A DNA stretch of 17,586 nucleotides, from positions 1 to 17,586 of the forward strand of contig JASLXL010000165.1 of NCBI GenBank assembly GCA_030740335.1, in the 5' to 3' direction. The stretch comes from SAR202 cluster bacterium. Its GTDB lineage: Bacteria; Chloroflexota; Dehalococcoidia; SAR202; CAJWER01. Position numbers and translations under genes: made by a program. Shown in pieces: positions 1 through 8,156 of this stretch; the stretch's first letter is position 1, and each line of letters begins with the position of its first letter. The notes under the pieces were generated by a model. The model did not search any database. It was not told the DNA's origin and saw nothing but the letters and a program-made list of their open reading frames with translations.

Positions 1-2
1 AC

Positions 3-2372
3 TATTTCAAAGAGGGCGCGGTCGAGTTTGCCCTGGAGTGCTTCGACTCGGTAATGGGGCTCCCTAAGGAACGCTTTGCGGCGACCGTCCACCACACCGA
101 CGATGATGCCTCAGGGATTTGGGAGAGGGCTGGTATACCGCTCGAGCGCATTTTTGAGTTTGGCGATGAAGACAACTGGTGGGGACCGGCCGGCGACGAA
201 GGGCCGTGCGGGCCTTGTTCGGAGTTGCACTATGACTTCGGGGCCGATCGAGGCTGTGGCCGTCCTGATTGCGGTCCGAACTGCGAAAACGCAATGGAAT
301 CAGGTGTCGTGTGTAACCGGTATGTGGAGCTGTGGAACCTGGTGTTCATGCAGTTTTACCACCACCTGGACGGCACAAGGACCCCGCTTCCCGCACCCAG
401 CGTCGATACTGGCATGGGTCTGGAGCGGCTGGTGACTGTGTTGCAAGGCGTTGATTCCATATATGAGACCGACCTATTCACGCCGATTATCGGGAGGGTT
501 GAGGAGATTTCGGGCCAGAAATACGGTGACGACCCGGACAAAAGCTACGCGATGCGCGTCGCTGCCGAGCATTGCCGTAGCGCGGCGTTTCTGCTTGCGG
601 ACGGCGTAGTCCCGGGCAATGAGGGACGCGGGTATGTGCTGAGGCGAATTATCCGTCGGGCAATTCGGTATGGTCGCCGATTGGGGCTCGAAGAGGTGTT
701 TCTGGGCAGGGTCTCTTCGGTGGTCATAGATATTATGGGCGATGTGTACCCGGAACTGAGAACCCACGAAGAATTCATCGTCACCGCCCTCCGGTTGGAG
801 GAAGAAAAATTTCAACGCGCGTACGAGAACGGTTCTGCGATGCTCGCCGATGCGATGAAATCTGACGGCACGCTCCCTGGAGAGGTCGTTTTCACGCTCT
901 GGGATACCTATGGATTTCCTGTTGAGATGACTCGCGAGATCGCAAGCGAGGCCGGTGTGGAAGTGGATATGGAAGCCTTCGAAAAGGAGATGGAGGCGCA
1001 GCGCCAACGGGCCCGAGCCGCGGGGCAGTTCGGGGGTGGAGACCGCGCGAAGATCCGGCAGTACGAGAGCCTTGGAGTGGGCGGTACCGGCTTCCTGGGC
1101 TACGAAAAGCTGACGACGTCGTCGGTCGTAGTCGGGCTGATTGCCAACGGCGAGGTCGTGACCGAGGCCATTGAGGACGATGAGGTTGAGATTGCGCTGG
1201 TTGAGACGCCATTCTATCCGGAGGGCGGCGGCCAAGTGGGCGACGCAGGGGACATCTCCGGGGCCGATGGCAAGGTCGGAGTTGACGACACCCAGACCGT
1301 GATGCCAGGGTTGATCATGCATATCGGCAAGGTGGTCAAAGGTAAGGTGTCGCTGGGCGAGATGGTGGATGCCCACGTCAACCCGGCACGACGGGAAGAC
1401 GCCGCTCGCAATCACACTGCAACCCACTTGCTCCACGCGGCGCTCCGTCAAGTGCTGGGGTCGCATGTTCGGCAAGCAGGCTCGCTCGTGGCAGCGGACC
1501 GGCTGCGGTTCGACTTCAGCCACGTTGAGGCGATGACTGTCGAGGAGATTCAGGCGGTGCAGTTGCTCGTCAATGAGAAGATACGACAGAATGTGACGGT
1601 GCATCGCAGCGAGGATACCTATACGGAGGCTATACGCAGGGGCGCGCTTGCCTTCTTCGGTGACAAGTACGACGAGAAGGTGCGCCTGGTCGAGATCAAA
1701 AATGGCGCGACGTTCAGCTTTGAGGTGTGTGGTGGAACCCACGTGGAGCGGACCGGGGAGCTTGGGACGGTGTTTGTGCTGGGTGAGTCGAGTATCGGCG
1801 CCGGGATGCGCAGGATCGAGGCGGTGAGCGGGCGAGGGGCAGAGTTGCTGGTTCGCGAGCGGTTTACTGTGAGCGCCAGAGCTGCGTCGCTCCTCGGCAC
1901 AGCTGCACTCCAGATTGAGAGCCGCGTGCAGGCGCTCCTTGACGAGGTGGACTCGTTGCGCCGGGAAAAGGCTGAATTGGAATCACTCCTGTCCTTGCAG
2001 GCGGCGTCAGACATGCTGGATTCCAGGCAGGATGTCGATGGGATCGGCGTGCTAGCACGCCGGGTAGAGGTTTCAAGCGCAGATGCGCTGCGGGAGATGG
2101 GTGATTTCCTGAGGGATAAACTCGGCTCCGGCGTGGTGGCGCTGGGCACGGTTATCGATGACCGCCCCCAGCTCCTTGTAATGGTTACGCCTGACCTGGT
2201 GGAGTCTGGCCTTGATGCCGTGGCTATCGCAAGGGGCGCCGCCAAGGCCATCCAGGGTGGCGGTGGCGGGCGGCCAGGGGTAGCCCAGGCCGGCGGTCGT
2301 AACTCTGGTGGCCTCGATGATGCCATGGCTCTGGTTGAGGGGCTCGTTCGCGAGGCGGGTGCGGGACGGTGA
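3..2372 (+). CDS. alaS: alanine--tRNA ligase (AlaRS), 5'-truncated by the window edge
   Basis: The enzyme charges tRNA-Ala with alanine in the cytoplasm and hydrolyses mischarged Ser/Gly-tRNA-Ala. The reading frame is open from base 3, so the true start lies upstream; about 90 N-terminal residues are missing compared with a typical 870-residue AlaRS. Visible features in order: the class II catalytic core with GPCGPCSE and a Cys-rich insert (CGRPDCGPNC), the motif-3 region DTGMGLERL, the editing-domain HTATH (HxxxH) near base 1413, the zinc-site CGGTH near base 1730, a coiled-coil-like stretch, and the C-terminal glycine-rich DHHA1 segment (GGGGGRPGVAQAGG). The stop overlaps the ruvX start by 4 bases (GTGA), so the two are probably translationally coupled. 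I see no damage. The identification is certain. Confidence 0.98.
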   Translation, partial: YFKEGAVEFALECFDSVMGLPKERFAATVHHTDDDASGIWERAGIPLERIFEFGDEDNWWGPAGDEGPCGPCSELHYDFGADRGCGRPDCGPNCENAMESGVVCNRYVELWNLVFMQFYHHLDGTRTPLPAPSVDTGMGLERLVTVLQGVDSIYETDLFTPIIGRVEEISGQKYGDDPDKSYAMRVAAEHCRSAAFLLADGVVPGNEGRGYVLRRIIRRAIRYGRRLGLEEVFLGRVSSVVIDIMGDVYPELRTHEEFIVTALRLEEEKFQRAYENGSAMLADAMKSDGTLPGEVVFTLWDTYGFPVEMTREIASEAGVEVDMEAFEKEMEAQRQRARAAGQFGGGDRAKIRQYESLGVGGTGFLGYEKLTTSSVVVGLIANGEVVTEAIEDDEVEIALVETPFYPEGGGQVGDAGDISGADGKVGVDDTQTVMPGLIMHIGKVVKGKVSLGEMVDAHVNPARREDAARNHTATHLLHAALRQVLGSHVRQAGSLVAADRLRFDFSHVEAMTVEEIQAVQLLVNEKIRQNVTVHRSEDTYTEAIRRGALAFFGDKYDEKVRLVEIKNGATFSFEVCGGTHVERTGELGTVFVLGESSIGAGMRRIEAVSGRGAELLVRERFTVSARAASLLGTAALQIESRVQALLDEVDSLRREKAELESLLSLQAASDMLDSRQDVDGIGVLARRVEVSSADALREMGDFLRDKLGSGVVALGTVIDDRPQLLVMVTPDLVESGLDAVAIARGAAKAIQGGGGGRPGVAQAGGRNSGGLDDAMALVEGLVREAGAGR

Positions 2373-2788
2373 AGGTGCTGGCGCTGGATGTTGGCGATAG
2401 ACGGACTGGCGTTGCACTCTCCGACGCGGTGGGGATGATTGCCATTCCGCTGACTACTATTCAAGCCAGTGACGAAGATGAGCTTGCGACGGTGGTCATG
2501 GCCCTAATCGAAGAACATGGAGCAGGGGAGGTCGTGGTCGGCATGCCTCTTACTCTCGCCGGAGAGAGGGGCTCACAGGCGAAGCGGACAGGCCACTTCG
2601 TGCGCCACCTGAGGTCTCAGATCGATGTACCGATCAAGACGGTTGATGAGCGCCTGTCCACCGTCGAGGCCACGCGACGCATGCGCGAGGCTGGTGGACG
2701 ACGGAAGAGGGCGCGTGAGGGCATAGACGCCGCGGCGGCCGCGGTGGTGCTACAGGCGTATCTCGACTCGGGCGGCGGCCGGGACTGA
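2369..2788 (+). CDS. ruvX: RuvX/YqgF family RNase H-fold nuclease, putative pre-16S rRNA nuclease
   Basis: This 139-residue protein has the usual length of the YqgF/RuvX family, which processes the 16S rRNA 5' end and has also been described as a Holliday-junction resolvase. The N-terminus carries the family signature with the first catalytic Asp (LALDVGDRRTGVALSD). VVVGMPLTLAGERG follows in mid-protein, and the second and third acidic regions are VDERLSTVEA and, near the C-terminus, GIDAAAAAVVLQAYLD. The GTG start at 2369 lies inside the alaS stop, and the alaS-ruvX order is common in bacteria. It ends 5 bases before the stop codon of the opposing Nudix gene, leaving no room for a dedicated terminator between them. 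Confidence 0.95.
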   Translation: MKVLALDVGDRRTGVALSDAVGMIAIPLTTIQASDEDELATVVMALIEEHGAGEVVVGMPLTLAGERGSQAKRTGHFVRHLRSQIDVPIKTVDERLSTVEATRRMREAGGRRKRAREGIDAAAAAVVLQAYLDSGGGRD

Positions 2789-2793
2789 CGAAA

Positions 2794-3266
2794 TTATGGG
2801 GCGACTAGAGCCTCAATCGCCATCACAAGATCGCTCAGGACCAGATCCAGGGTGCCCTCCGGGTGTACAGGGACGTCCGGCGAACGCATTTCCACCTCTG
2901 AGAGCCAGCGCAGAGGAAAGCTCACGCCATCGCTTTCACCCCTTTTCGACGGCACTCCATCCCTCGACCGTATCCGGCCGATGAAACAAAACATGATCTC
3001 GTGGTCCGTCTCTCCCTCGTGGGTAAAATATTCTTCTGGAATCCAAGGAGTCTGGGAGCTTCGACATCGCCGCCGATCTCCTCTCGTACTTCGCGTACGG
3101 CAGCGGGCAGCGCCAGTTCCCCGAATTCAATGCTGATCCCCACAAGAACCAAGAAGGTGCGCTGGTCGAGAGTGTCAGCGCCCATGGGAAAGAGGTATTC
3201 GCCGCTGTGCGTGATGACGCAGACGGCCTTGAGACGCTGGAATTTACCACTGCTGCTGATCTCCAT
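2794..3266 (-). pseudogene. Nudix hydrolase, interrupted by a -1 frameshift
   Basis: Two overlapping minus-strand frames together make one Nudix protein of about 157 residues. The N-terminal part starts at ATG 3266 (MEISSSGKFQRLKAVCVITH) and contains the Nudix box REVREEIGG. It reaches LGFQKNI and then leaves frame. The C-terminal part (FTHEGETDHEIMFCFIGRI) is in the neighbouring frame and runs to the TAA at 2794-2796. Adding one base to the A4 run at 3025-3028 (T4 on the coding strand) joins them perfectly as LGFQKNIFTHEGETDHEI, the family's usual sequence. The first Gly of the GX5E box is Ile here. GGGAGG lies 12 bases before the ATG. No slippery heptamer was seen, so this is either a real frameshift or a homopolymer miscall. 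The substrate cannot be inferred. Confidence 0.85.
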
Positions 3267-3403
3267 AATTTTGGGAGACCTCCCGTCAAGTAGGGTCTGG
3301 AAGCCACGTTGGGTAAGTTGTCGTTGGCCAGCAAGGATGCCGAATATTGTGCGTGTTGCATCGGCGAGCGGTCAAACTGCCGAATTACGGTGACCGAACT
3401 TTC

Positions 3404-3432
3404 TTGTTGGTCCAACTAGCCGCTGATATACT
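3404..3432 (+). promoter_or_regulatory. sigma-70-type promoter for aroE
   Basis: A -35 box TTGTTG (3404-3409), a 17-base spacer and a -10 box TATACT (3427-3432) lie directly before aroE. Transcription would start near 3439, only a few bases from the aroE ATG at 3442, giving a leaderless or nearly leaderless mRNA. No Shine-Dalgarno sequence precedes the ATG, which agrees with this. It would be the start of the aroE-aroKB-permease-tgt run. Confidence 0.55.
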
Positions 3433-3441
3433 TTGGCTCCA

Positions 3442-4305
3442 ATGACTAAGTACATTAATTTGCTCGCTTTCCCTGCGGGGCACTCCATTTCCCCTGCTTT
3501 TCAACAGGCCGCCCTGGATCACCTCGGCCTTGATGCACGTTATGCCGCTTTGTCGACGGCTGCGTGCGCCCTCGGGGATGCGGTGGATATGTTGCGAGGC
3601 AAAGACTATCTGGGTGCGAACGTAACGATCCCTCACAAGGAATCCGTGCGGCGTCACCTCGATGCCCTGGACCCCTGGGCAGAGACCCTAGGGGCGGTCA
3701 ACACCATTGTGAAACAGGGTGACCGGCTCATAGGCCACAACACAGACGCATACGGACTGTTGCGGGCGCTCAGGGAGCAGGCCGGATTTCAGCCGCTAGG
3801 CCGCTCTGTGCTTCTCCTGGGGGCTGGAGGTGCGGCCCGCGCGGCAGCATTCGGTCTGTGTCGTGAGGGGATCGCATCCTTGACCATCGCCAATCGTACG
3901 CTCGAAAGGGCCGTTGATCTGGTCACGGCATTGGGGAAGGCGGGGCCGGTCTTAGCGGCGATCTCTATGGCAGTTGAGGAGATCGCGGAGGCAGTGGCAG
4001 GAGTAGACCTGGTAGTTAATGCTACATCGGTGGGCATGAGTCACGGTGGAGCCGCCGGTGAGTCACCCATCGACGTTGGCCTGTTGAGCCCCGGGACCGT
4101 CGTATTCGACATGGTCTACACGCCGATTGAGAGTCCACTGATTGAGATAGCGCGGTCGGTTGGAGTGGTCGGCGTGTCTGGCCTGTGGATGCTGATCTAT
4201 CAGGGAGCGGCGTCGTTCGAGTTATGGACGGGACAGGATGCGCCAGTCGCGATCATGTACGAAGCGGGCAGGTCCGCGCTGTTGTCGGCGGCGAAACCGT
4301 CATGA
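3442..4305 (+). CDS. aroE: shikimate dehydrogenase (NADP+)
   Basis: AroE reduces 3-dehydroshikimate to shikimate with NADPH in the chorismate (aromatic amino acid) pathway. The 287-residue protein shows the substrate-binding GHSISPAF (13-20), the catalytic Lys in GANVTIPHK (K66), GAVNTI (84-89), the catalytic Asp in GHNTDAYG (D102), the Rossmann NADP loop GAGGAARAA (127-135), NRT (151-153) and VVNATSVGM (191-199). The C-terminus has the usual FDMVYTP and GLWMLIYQGAASFELWTG. I chose ATG 3442 over an upstream TTG at 3433 because the homologous region begins at MTKY. No ribosome binding site is visible, which fits the promoter just upstream. The stop overlaps the aroKB start by ATGA. Confidence 0.97.
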   Translation: MTKYINLLAFPAGHSISPAFQQAALDHLGLDARYAALSTAACALGDAVDMLRGKDYLGANVTIPHKESVRRHLDALDPWAETLGAVNTIVKQGDRLIGHNTDAYGLLRALREQAGFQPLGRSVLLLGAGGAARAAAFGLCREGIASLTIANRTLERAVDLVTALGKAGPVLAAISMAVEEIAEAVAGVDLVVNATSVGMSHGGAAGESPIDVGLLSPGTVVFDMVYTPIESPLIEIARSVGVVGVSGLWMLIYQGAASFELWTGQDAPVAIMYEAGRSALLSAAKPS

Positions 4306-5975
4306 GAGAGAACATTTTCCTCACGGGGTTTTCGGGTACGGGCAAGTCTACGGTTGGTCGATCCGTAGCTCGCTTGCTGGGCTGGCGATTTGTCGATACG
4401 GACGAGCTGATTGTAGAGGCCACTGGCAAGTCGATCGCAACTATTTTCGAAGAAGACGGCGAGACAGAATTTCGACGCTTGGAGCACGAATACCTCACCG
4501 AGGTTTGCGAGGCCGAAGGACAGATTGTCTCTACCGGCGGCGGGATTGTGATGGATGATCGGAACCGCCGATTGATGGAGACTAGTGGTGTAGTCATCTG
4601 CCTGGAGGCTGGACTCGGGACCATTCACAGACGAATCCTGGCCGAAGAGGATCCGGCGATTAGGCCGATGCTGTCGGACCCAGACCCTTTGCGGCGAATT
4701 GGCGTGCTCAAGACGGAGAGGCAGGCTGGATACGCTAGAGCACTTTGGACAGTTCACACCGACCGTCTTACCCCGGAGGAAGTTGCCGGTGAAGTGGCGC
4801 GGGCTTATCGGCTTCTGGTTGATCGGTTAGAGGGAACACCTTCACCTCAGTCCTATCCGGCCAAGGGTGAGAGGGCGGGAAACCAGCCTCATGTTCTCTC
4901 TGTACGTACTAAGGCTGGAGACTATCCGGTTTGGGTGGGGTGGGGGAACTTGGCGCAGCTTGGCGGGCGTGTTCGGGAGATTGTGGGCGAGGGGTCGGCC
5001 TATGTCGTAACTGACACTGGCGCCTCTGCCCATGCAGCTAACGCCATCGAATCATTGGGGGCGGCTGGAGTGCCTATACAGGTCTTGGAATTGCCGTCCG
5101 GAGAGGGCAACAAGACACTGGACACGGCACGAAGGATATATAGCTGGCTTGCGTCCTGTAGGGCGGAGCGGGGTGATCTGGTGCTGGCCGTGGGCGGTGG
5201 GGTTGTCGGCGATGTGGCGGGGTTCGCGGCTGCGACCTATCTACGTGGAATGCGCTTCGCACAGGTGCCAACGACGCTTCTAGCCATGATGGACTCCTCT
5301 ATCGGTGGCAAGACCGGGGTTGACCTATCGGAGGGGAAGAACCTGGTGGGGGCGTTCCATAATCCGCAGTTTGTTTTGGATGACGTAAGGACACTGCAAA
5401 CGCTGCCGGAACGGGAACGGATCTCGGGCTGGGCGGAGGCTATTAAGCATGGGCTGATCGCCGATGATGGACTGCTTCGCAGCTTCGAGGTCGAGGTCGA
5501 GGCGATTCGTTCTTTGGATGGGGCCGTTACCACGGAAATCATCGCCCGGAGTGTTGCGATAAAGGCGGATGTTGTTTCTAGGGATGAGCGTGAAACGCTG
5601 GGTCAGCGTGTGTTGCTCAATTACGGTCACACCATTGCTCATGCTCTGGAAGCTGCGACCGGCTACGAAAAGTATCTGCATGGAGAAGCGGTTAGCATAG
5701 GGATGATGGGCGCGGCGGAGGTGTGTCGCGGACTGGACATGCTCACCGACGCTGATGTTGACAGGCAGCGTCGATTGCTAGAGGCCTACGGACTGCCGGT
5801 GAGGCTTGATCAAACGGGACTTGAGGGGGCGATATCGGCAGCGATGGCGTTGGACAAGAAGACGGTTGGCGGTGCCATCAGATGGGTGCTGCTCGATGGA
5901 ATCGGCCACGCTGTGACACGCGTTGATGTCCCTGCAGATCTGGTGGACGAGGCCTTGCGGGGGCTGTGTCCATAA
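4302..5975 (+). CDS. aroKB: bifunctional shikimate kinase / 3-dehydroquinate synthase fusion
   Basis: One 557-residue polypeptide carries two chorismate-pathway enzymes. Residues 1-175 are shikimate kinase: P-loop GFSGTGKST (9-17), substrate Asp in VDTDE (D34), STGGGIV (78-84), and the lid arginine region IRPMLSD (120-126). A linker around 176-195 follows. The remainder is 3-dehydroquinate synthase: NAD-binding VGGGVVGDVAGFAA (297-310), the QVPTTLLAMMDSSIGGKTGVD region (321-341), and the likely zinc ligands E379 (WAEAIKHG), H443 (NYGHTIAHALE) and H460 (LHGEAVS). The kinase-synthase order is known from AroKB of Thermotoga. An open frame extends upstream to 4185, but the kinase homology starts exactly at ATG 4302, inside the aroE stop. 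With aroE it supplies three steps of the pathway from adjacent genes. Confidence 0.96.
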   Translation: MRENIFLTGFSGTGKSTVGRSVARLLGWRFVDTDELIVEATGKSIATIFEEDGETEFRRLEHEYLTEVCEAEGQIVSTGGGIVMDDRNRRLMETSGVVICLEAGLGTIHRRILAEEDPAIRPMLSDPDPLRRIGVLKTERQAGYARALWTVHTDRLTPEEVAGEVARAYRLLVDRLEGTPSPQSYPAKGERAGNQPHVLSVRTKAGDYPVWVGWGNLAQLGGRVREIVGEGSAYVVTDTGASAHAANAIESLGAAGVPIQVLELPSGEGNKTLDTARRIYSWLASCRAERGDLVLAVGGGVVGDVAGFAAATYLRGMRFAQVPTTLLAMMDSSIGGKTGVDLSEGKNLVGAFHNPQFVLDDVRTLQTLPERERISGWAEAIKHGLIADDGLLRSFEVEVEAIRSLDGAVTTEIIARSVAIKADVVSRDERETLGQRVLLNYGHTIAHALEAATGYEKYLHGEAVSIGMMGAAEVCRGLDMLTDADVDRQRRLLEAYGLPVRLDQTGLEGAISAAMALDKKTVGGAIRWVLLDGIGHAVTRVDVPADLVDEALRGLCP

Positions 5976-5991
5976 TCGAGACTAGAGCATA

Positions 5992-6816
5992 ATGGACTGG
6001 TTATGGCTTCTGCTGCTTGGACTTGGCACCGGTGCATTTGGTGTCATTACCGGCACCGGGGGTGGTGTCATCATGGTCCCTGTATTGTTGCTGCTCTTCA
6101 ATATGGAACCAACGGCGGGATCAGGCACCTCTCTGGCACTAGTCGCGGTGACCAGCTTCTCTGGCTCACTGGCGTACCTTCGCAAAGGGCTTGTGGACAA
6201 GCGCAGCGGCCTGATGTTCGCGGCGGCGGCCCTGCCCGGCTCCGTGGTGGCGCCCTTTGCGATCAAGGTGATTGCGCGGGATGTCTTCCGAGGCCTGTTC
6301 GGACTGCTTCTTTTGTGTCTGGCGGCCTATACGCTGGTGAAAACTCTGCGCCCGGTCGGGGGAAATTCCGAGGCGTGGTATTCGGTGAAGACAGACTTCC
6401 GCACCAAGCACATCACCACCGGCAGCGGAGAGAATTTCGACTACGAGTTCAACGAAGCGCTCGCGGGCGCATTCAACTTCATGGTCGGATTTCTGTCCGC
6501 GTTCTTTGGTACAGGCGGTGGGTTCCTCAGGACACCGGTGTTGATTTATGTGTTCGGCTTTCCAGTCCGGATCGCGGTGGCGACGTCGATCTTCTCTCTG
6601 GCAATGTCTGCAACGGCCGGCGCGGGTGTCCATGTTCTATTGGGGCATGTCGATTGGTATCCGACCTTTATTTTTACCGGTCTGGGACTTCTGGTCGGCT
6701 CCCAGATCGGGGCGTCGCTAGCCTCCCGGACACGAAACCAGTGGACGTTGATGCTACTGATCACGCTCATTTTTGTCATGGGAGCGAGGCTTGTATTTGA
6801 CGCACTCTTGGGGTGA
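5992..6816 (+). CDS. TauE/SafE family membrane permease (sulfite exporter-like)
   Basis: A 274-residue integral membrane protein with about seven or eight hydrophobic helices. It has the two-fold repeat typical of the TauE/SafE (DUF81) family, with a glycine motif in each half: GVITGTGGGVIMVPVL near residues 17-32 and SAFFGTGGGFLRTPVL near 167-182. The halves are joined by a hydrophilic loop (about 120-150) with many charged residues. Family members export sulfite, sulfoacetate or related anions, or are linked to sulfur metabolism; the substrate here is unknown. It starts 17 bases after aroKB and stops 3 bases before tgt, so it is probably co-transcribed with both. There is no functional link to them that I can see. 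Confidence 0.9.
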   Translation: MDWLWLLLLGLGTGAFGVITGTGGGVIMVPVLLLLFNMEPTAGSGTSLALVAVTSFSGSLAYLRKGLVDKRSGLMFAAAALPGSVVAPFAIKVIARDVFRGLFGLLLLCLAAYTLVKTLRPVGGNSEAWYSVKTDFRTKHITTGSGENFDYEFNEALAGAFNFMVGFLSAFFGTGGGFLRTPVLIYVFGFPVRIAVATSIFSLAMSATAGAGVHVLLGHVDWYPTFIFTGLGLLVGSQIGASLASRTRNQWTLMLLITLIFVMGARLVFDALLG

Positions 6817-6819
6817 TCT

Positions 6820-7971
6820 GTGAGGTTGTTTGAGCTGGAGAATAACGATGGTGATGCTCGTGTGGGACGATTGCACACCCCTCACGGAGAGGTGACGACT
6901 CCTGCATTCATGCCGGTGGCGACCCAGGGATCCGTGAAAGCTCTGGATAGTGCGGAGGTGGAGACGGTTGGTGCAGAGATAGTGCTTGGAAATACCTACC
7001 ACCTCTATCTGCGGCCCGGAATCGAGCTTGTGCGGGAGATGGGTGGACTGCACAGCTTCATGGGCTGGCAACGGCCAATCCTGACCGATAGCGGCGGTTT
7101 CCAGGGGTTCAGTTTAGAGCACCTTCGCAAGATTTGCGAGGGCGGCATCACCTTTAAGTCCCATCTGGATGGCAGTATGCACGAGTTTACGCCTGAGGGC
7201 GTGGTCGAGCACCAGAAAGGGTTAGGGGTGGATATCATGATGCCCCTGGACGTATGCCTTCCAGCGGGGGCTGACAGGGATGTGACCAGGGCTGCTGTGG
7301 AGAGGACTGCCAGGTGGGCGGAAAGGTCGCTCGAGGCCCATGCTGGGGTTGGACCGGCTCTTTTTGGCATAGTTCAGGGAGGTCTCATGGCCGACCTGCG
7401 TCAGCTCTCTGCGGAACGTACGGTTGCTATGGGGTTCCAGGGATACTCCATCGGCGGACTGAGTGTAGGCGAGACGAAGTCAGAGATGTACGAGATGGCC
7501 GGACTGGCGGCGGGTATGTTACCCGCGAACGCGCCGCGGTATCTGATGGGGGTAGGCGCACCCGAAGATCTGGTGGAGGGGGTTGCGCGAGGGGTGGACA
7601 TGTTCGACTGTGCGCTGCCCACTCGGATAGCGCGCAACGGTGGGTTGTTCACCGGCGATGGCAGAATGCACGTCTACACGGCCCGGTTTAAGTCGATGGA
7701 GGGTCCGATCGACCCGGATTGCGACTGCTATACCTGCGCTCGATTCTCGGCGGCCTACCTTCACCATCTGTTCAGGGCAAAAGAGCTGCTTGCCATGAGG
7801 CTGGGGACAATCCACAACCTGCGGTTCATCTTTCGGCTAATGCGGGACATGCGCACCTCGATCGTTGATGGGCGTTTTGCGGAGTTCCGCGCGGCCTTCC
7901 ACCAGCGCTATGTGCCAGCCAATGAGGAGAGACGGCAGGAGCAAAGGGCGAAGAGGGGCTCTAGGAACTAG
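6820..7971 (+). CDS. tgt: queuine tRNA-ribosyltransferase (tRNA-guanine transglycosylase)
   Basis: Tgt replaces guanine 34 with the queuosine precursor preQ1 in tRNAs with GUN anticodons. The 383-residue protein starts at GTG 6820, three bases after the permease stop. Visible: the acid/base Asp in LTDSGGFQ (D90), GIVQGG (184-189), SIGGLSVGE (210-218), the nucleophile Asp in MFDCALPTRIARNG (D263), and the zinc site CDCYTC (C301, C303, C306) with H332 (GTIHN). Two normally conserved spots differ. SGGFQ is followed by Gly rather than the usual Val/Met, and the usual bacterial MAFDEC reads MPLDVC (141-146), keeping the base-binding Asp and Cys. The protein otherwise looks intact and functional. 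No queA or queuosine-synthesis gene is in this window. Confidence 0.95.
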   Translation: MRLFELENNDGDARVGRLHTPHGEVTTPAFMPVATQGSVKALDSAEVETVGAEIVLGNTYHLYLRPGIELVREMGGLHSFMGWQRPILTDSGGFQGFSLEHLRKICEGGITFKSHLDGSMHEFTPEGVVEHQKGLGVDIMMPLDVCLPAGADRDVTRAAVERTARWAERSLEAHAGVGPALFGIVQGGLMADLRQLSAERTVAMGFQGYSIGGLSVGETKSEMYEMAGLAAGMLPANAPRYLMGVGAPEDLVEGVARGVDMFDCALPTRIARNGGLFTGDGRMHVYTARFKSMEGPIDPDCDCYTCARFSAAYLHHLFRAKELLAMRLGTIHNLRFIFRLMRDMRTSIVDGRFAEFRAAFHQRYVPANEERRQEQRAKRGSRN

Positions 7972-8002
7972 AGTTCCTCCGTCCGCGATCATCCATTTGG
8001 TA

Positions 8003-8038
8003 AACGGACCGATTAGTACCGTTGTGAGGGACATGCCT
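8003..8038 (+). repeat. intergenic repeat, copy 1 (partner at 10557-10592)
   Basis: This stretch downstream of tgt shares AACG, TTAGT and TGTGAGGGACAT-N-CCT, in the same order and at nearly the same spacing, with 10557-10592 downstream of the carbonic-anhydrase-like gene. The last 16 bases differ at one position only. A separate small hairpin, CCACTC-GCCA-GAGTGG, follows at 8042-8057. It has no T-tract, so I do not call it a terminator. The rest of 7972-8156 shows no gene. Confidence 0.45.
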
Positions 8039-8156
8039 CATCCACTCGCCAGAGTGGGTGGACCCTCTAAATAACAGTCTTAATCTTTCCTCGAATCGAC
8101 GAGCGAGAATGGACCCTTTGCGTGCCCCTCCCCGCCCGACAAAGCGTGCGCAGCAC

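Noticed and set aside
474..1742. 422-residue open frame on the minus strand
   Set aside because: It is antisense to the well-conserved alaS coding sequence; long antisense frames are expected in GC-rich genes, and its translation resembles no protein.
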